From the NCBI GenBank assembly GCA_947255165.1, contig CAMYFZ010000081.1:1-5725 (forward strand): 5,725 nt of DNA. Reading direction: 5' to 3'. Of this stretch, positions 5,009 to 5,725 are shown one piece after another. Every line of letters starts with the position of its first letter. Position 1 is the stretch's first letter. The notes under the pieces are model-generated. The model was given only the letters and a program-made list of their open reading frames with translations, was not told where the DNA came from and did no database searches. The DNA is from an uncultured Varibaculum sp. GTDB taxonomy: Bacteria > Actinomycetota > Actinomycetes > Actinomycetales > Actinomycetaceae. The translations under genes and the position numbers were made by a program.

Positions 5009-5497
5009 TTACCATACGTTGCCATCTTCATCACCATGTACCGTCACAGACCCGTTTTCGTCTAGATCACTTTTATCAAAGTAGGTTTCGTAGGGTTTGA
5101 GCTGGTATCCGCCACTGCCGCCCCCGGTTTGAGGTTGCGGAGCTGGCGCGGGTGCCTGGTACTGGCGGGCAGGGCGTTGTGGCGCGCGGCGCGCGGGTGC
5201 TGGTGCGGCAGGTTTTTGCGGCTGCTGCACTGCTGGTTTATTCCCGCTATTGGTAGCGGGCTGCTGCGCTGCCGGTGCTTGCGCTTTAGCGGCGGCCTCA
5301 GCTTCTTGCTTTGCTTTTGCCTCAGCCTGTGCTTTTTCTTTGGCGGCTTTCTTAGCTTTCACGCTTTGGCTGCTGGTTACGGCAGGTTTTTTCGGTTCAG
5401 ACTTCTTAGAGTCCGCCCCGCCACAGCCGGTAAGGCTAATAGCAATCGGGATAGTAATAAGCGCGGCCAGGATACGCCTTGTGGTCTTGATTTTCAT
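5009..5497 (-). CDS. Putative lipoprotein with Lys/Ala and Pro/Ala stalk
   Basis: A 162-aa predicted membrane-anchored lipoprotein. Signal: MKIKTTRR, hydrophobic residues 9-22, and lipobox LTGC with Cys25 as the lipidation site, processed by Lgt and LspA. The stalk follows: Ser/Lys-rich 29-50, a Lys/Ala/Glu/Gln helix-like stretch at 47-73 with coiled-coil character, then Pro/Ala/Gln/Arg at 74-123 and a Gly/Ser hinge (TGGGSGGY). A compact acidic C-terminus (131-162) reads KPYETYFDKSDLDENGSV and ends in Trp. It includes Asp144-x-Asp146-x-Asn148-Gly149-x-Val151, like part of an EF-hand loop but lacking the Glu at position 12, so calcium binding is only a guess. The ATG start has AAAGGA nine bases upstream. 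The stalk suggests display through the cell wall. Function unknown; composition is richer in G+C than the neighbouring genes. Confidence 0.82.
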   Translation of the reverse strand: MKIKTTRRILAALITIPIAISLTGCGGADSKKSEPKKPAVTSSQSVKAKKAAKEKAQAEAKAKQEAEAAAKAQAPAAQQPATNSGNKPAVQQPQKPAAPAPARRAPQRPARQYQAPAPAPQPQTGGGSGGYQLKPYETYFDKSDLDENGSVTVHGDEDGNVW

Positions 5498-5532
5498 GGT
5501 TATTTTTCCTTTATCTACTTGATCGGGTCAGA

Positions 5533-5580
5533 GTTTATGGGGCCGGGAGGAATACTACCGGGCGGTAGCTGCTCATAAAC
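5533..5580 (-). promoter_or_regulatory. Structured leader upstream of the lipoprotein gene
   Basis: An outer stem GTTTATG/CATAAAC (5533-5539/5574-5580) encloses an inner perfect stem CTACC/GGTAG (5555-5559/5564-5568, loop GGGC). On the minus strand the unpaired segment TTCCTCCC lies between the stems and could pair with the AGGAA of the lipoprotein ribosome binding site. It may be a regulatory leader; no known riboswitch class is recognised. Confidence 0.4.
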
Positions 5581-5588
5581 CTTTCCAT
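5535..5588 (-). CDS. Possible 17-codon leader peptide before the lipoprotein gene
   Basis: ATG at 5588 opens MERFMSSYRPVVFLPAP and stops at TAA 5535-5537, 37 bases before the lipoprotein ATG. A -10-like TAGAAT (minus strand, 5601-5606) lies 12 bases upstream, so the RNA would start about five bases before the ATG, nearly leaderless. Translation would run through the stems at 5533-5580. There is no family match and no run of one regulatory amino acid; it could be chance. Confidence 0.2.
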   Translation of the reverse strand: MERFMSSYRPVVFLPAP

Positions 5589-5650
5589 TGTTATGTTCTA
5601 ATTCTACTTGTTTTGTTTGTGTTTTGATAGTGTCGGCGTACCTTATGTAT

Positions 5651-5697
5651 TTTGAGCGCGAAAGTTTTTCGGTGCCTCATTTAGTTTGAGCGCGAAA
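5651..5697. repeat. Two 13-bp direct repeats, 34 bp apart
   Basis: TTTGAGCGCGAAA occurs at 5651-5663 and 5685-5697; both copies are followed by A/T-rich sequence. They lie about 155-200 bases upstream of the lipoprotein start. They resemble paired regulator sites or iterons. Further copies may lie beyond the window edge. Confidence 0.55.
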
Positions 5698-5725
5698 AAT
5701 TTATTTGAATGGACTAGCTGTTTTT

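Noticed and set aside
5129..5578. Plus-strand ORFs opposite the lipoprotein (5129-5578 and 5250-5522)
   Set aside because: Cys/Arg/Leu- and Ala/Cys-rich translations are shadows of the Ala/Lys/Pro-rich lipoprotein, which has a signal peptide, ribosome binding site and terminator.
5651..5697. CRISPR array
   Set aside because: Repeats of 13 bp, only two copies, 21-base interval and no cas genes.

Overview
The window looks like chromosomal DNA of a moderate-GC actinobacterium. The actinobacterial-type ArgS and ArgR sequences, GTG starts, a TATAAT box sitting directly before a start codon, and an Ala/Pro/Lys-rich lipoprotein all fit this. Actinomycetaceae (Actinomyces, Varibaculum or Mobiluncus relatives) is my best guess, but it rests on general impression and not on a search. 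The left part is core genome. From about 2.3 kb onward the genes are on the minus strand, visibly richer in A+T (apart from the lipoprotein) and poorly known, so that part reads as accessory DNA.

Left part (1-2310, + strand): the 3' three quarters of argS (arginyl-tRNA synthetase), then 15 bases later argR (arginine-responsive repressor), then a 314-base gap holding a long nested stem structure (1896-1988), then a tRNA-Arg with anticodon ACG and encoded CCA, closed by a strong intrinsic terminator. The synthetase that charges tRNA-Arg, the repressor that senses arginine and a tRNA-Arg therefore lie within about 2.3 kb.

Middle (2311-3590): a near-perfect 30-base palindrome, further stem-loops, then a leftward DUF3800 protein gene with a GTG start and a TATAAT box six bases before it, which implies a leaderless mRNA. 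Upstream of it is 340 bases of noncoding DNA with a 12-bp palindrome and an 8-bp GC stem-loop.

Right part (3591-5725, all minus strand): a cytoplasmic protein of 285 aa with a CoiA-like Cys/His zinc-binding N-terminus and a beta-rich C-terminus; a 76-aa secreted peptide in the same frame upstream of it, separated by a single amber stop; two strong hairpins; and a 162-aa lipoprotein with a Lys/Ala and Pro/Ala stalk and a short acidic C-terminus. The lipoprotein has a structured leader with a possible 17-codon leader peptide, and 13-bp direct repeats lie further upstream.

No integrase, transposase, CRISPR array or rRNA is visible. The strongest candidates for something undescribed are the 93-base structured element after argR, the amber-split secreted/zinc-domain pair, and the repeat-bearing, structured leader of the lipoprotein gene.
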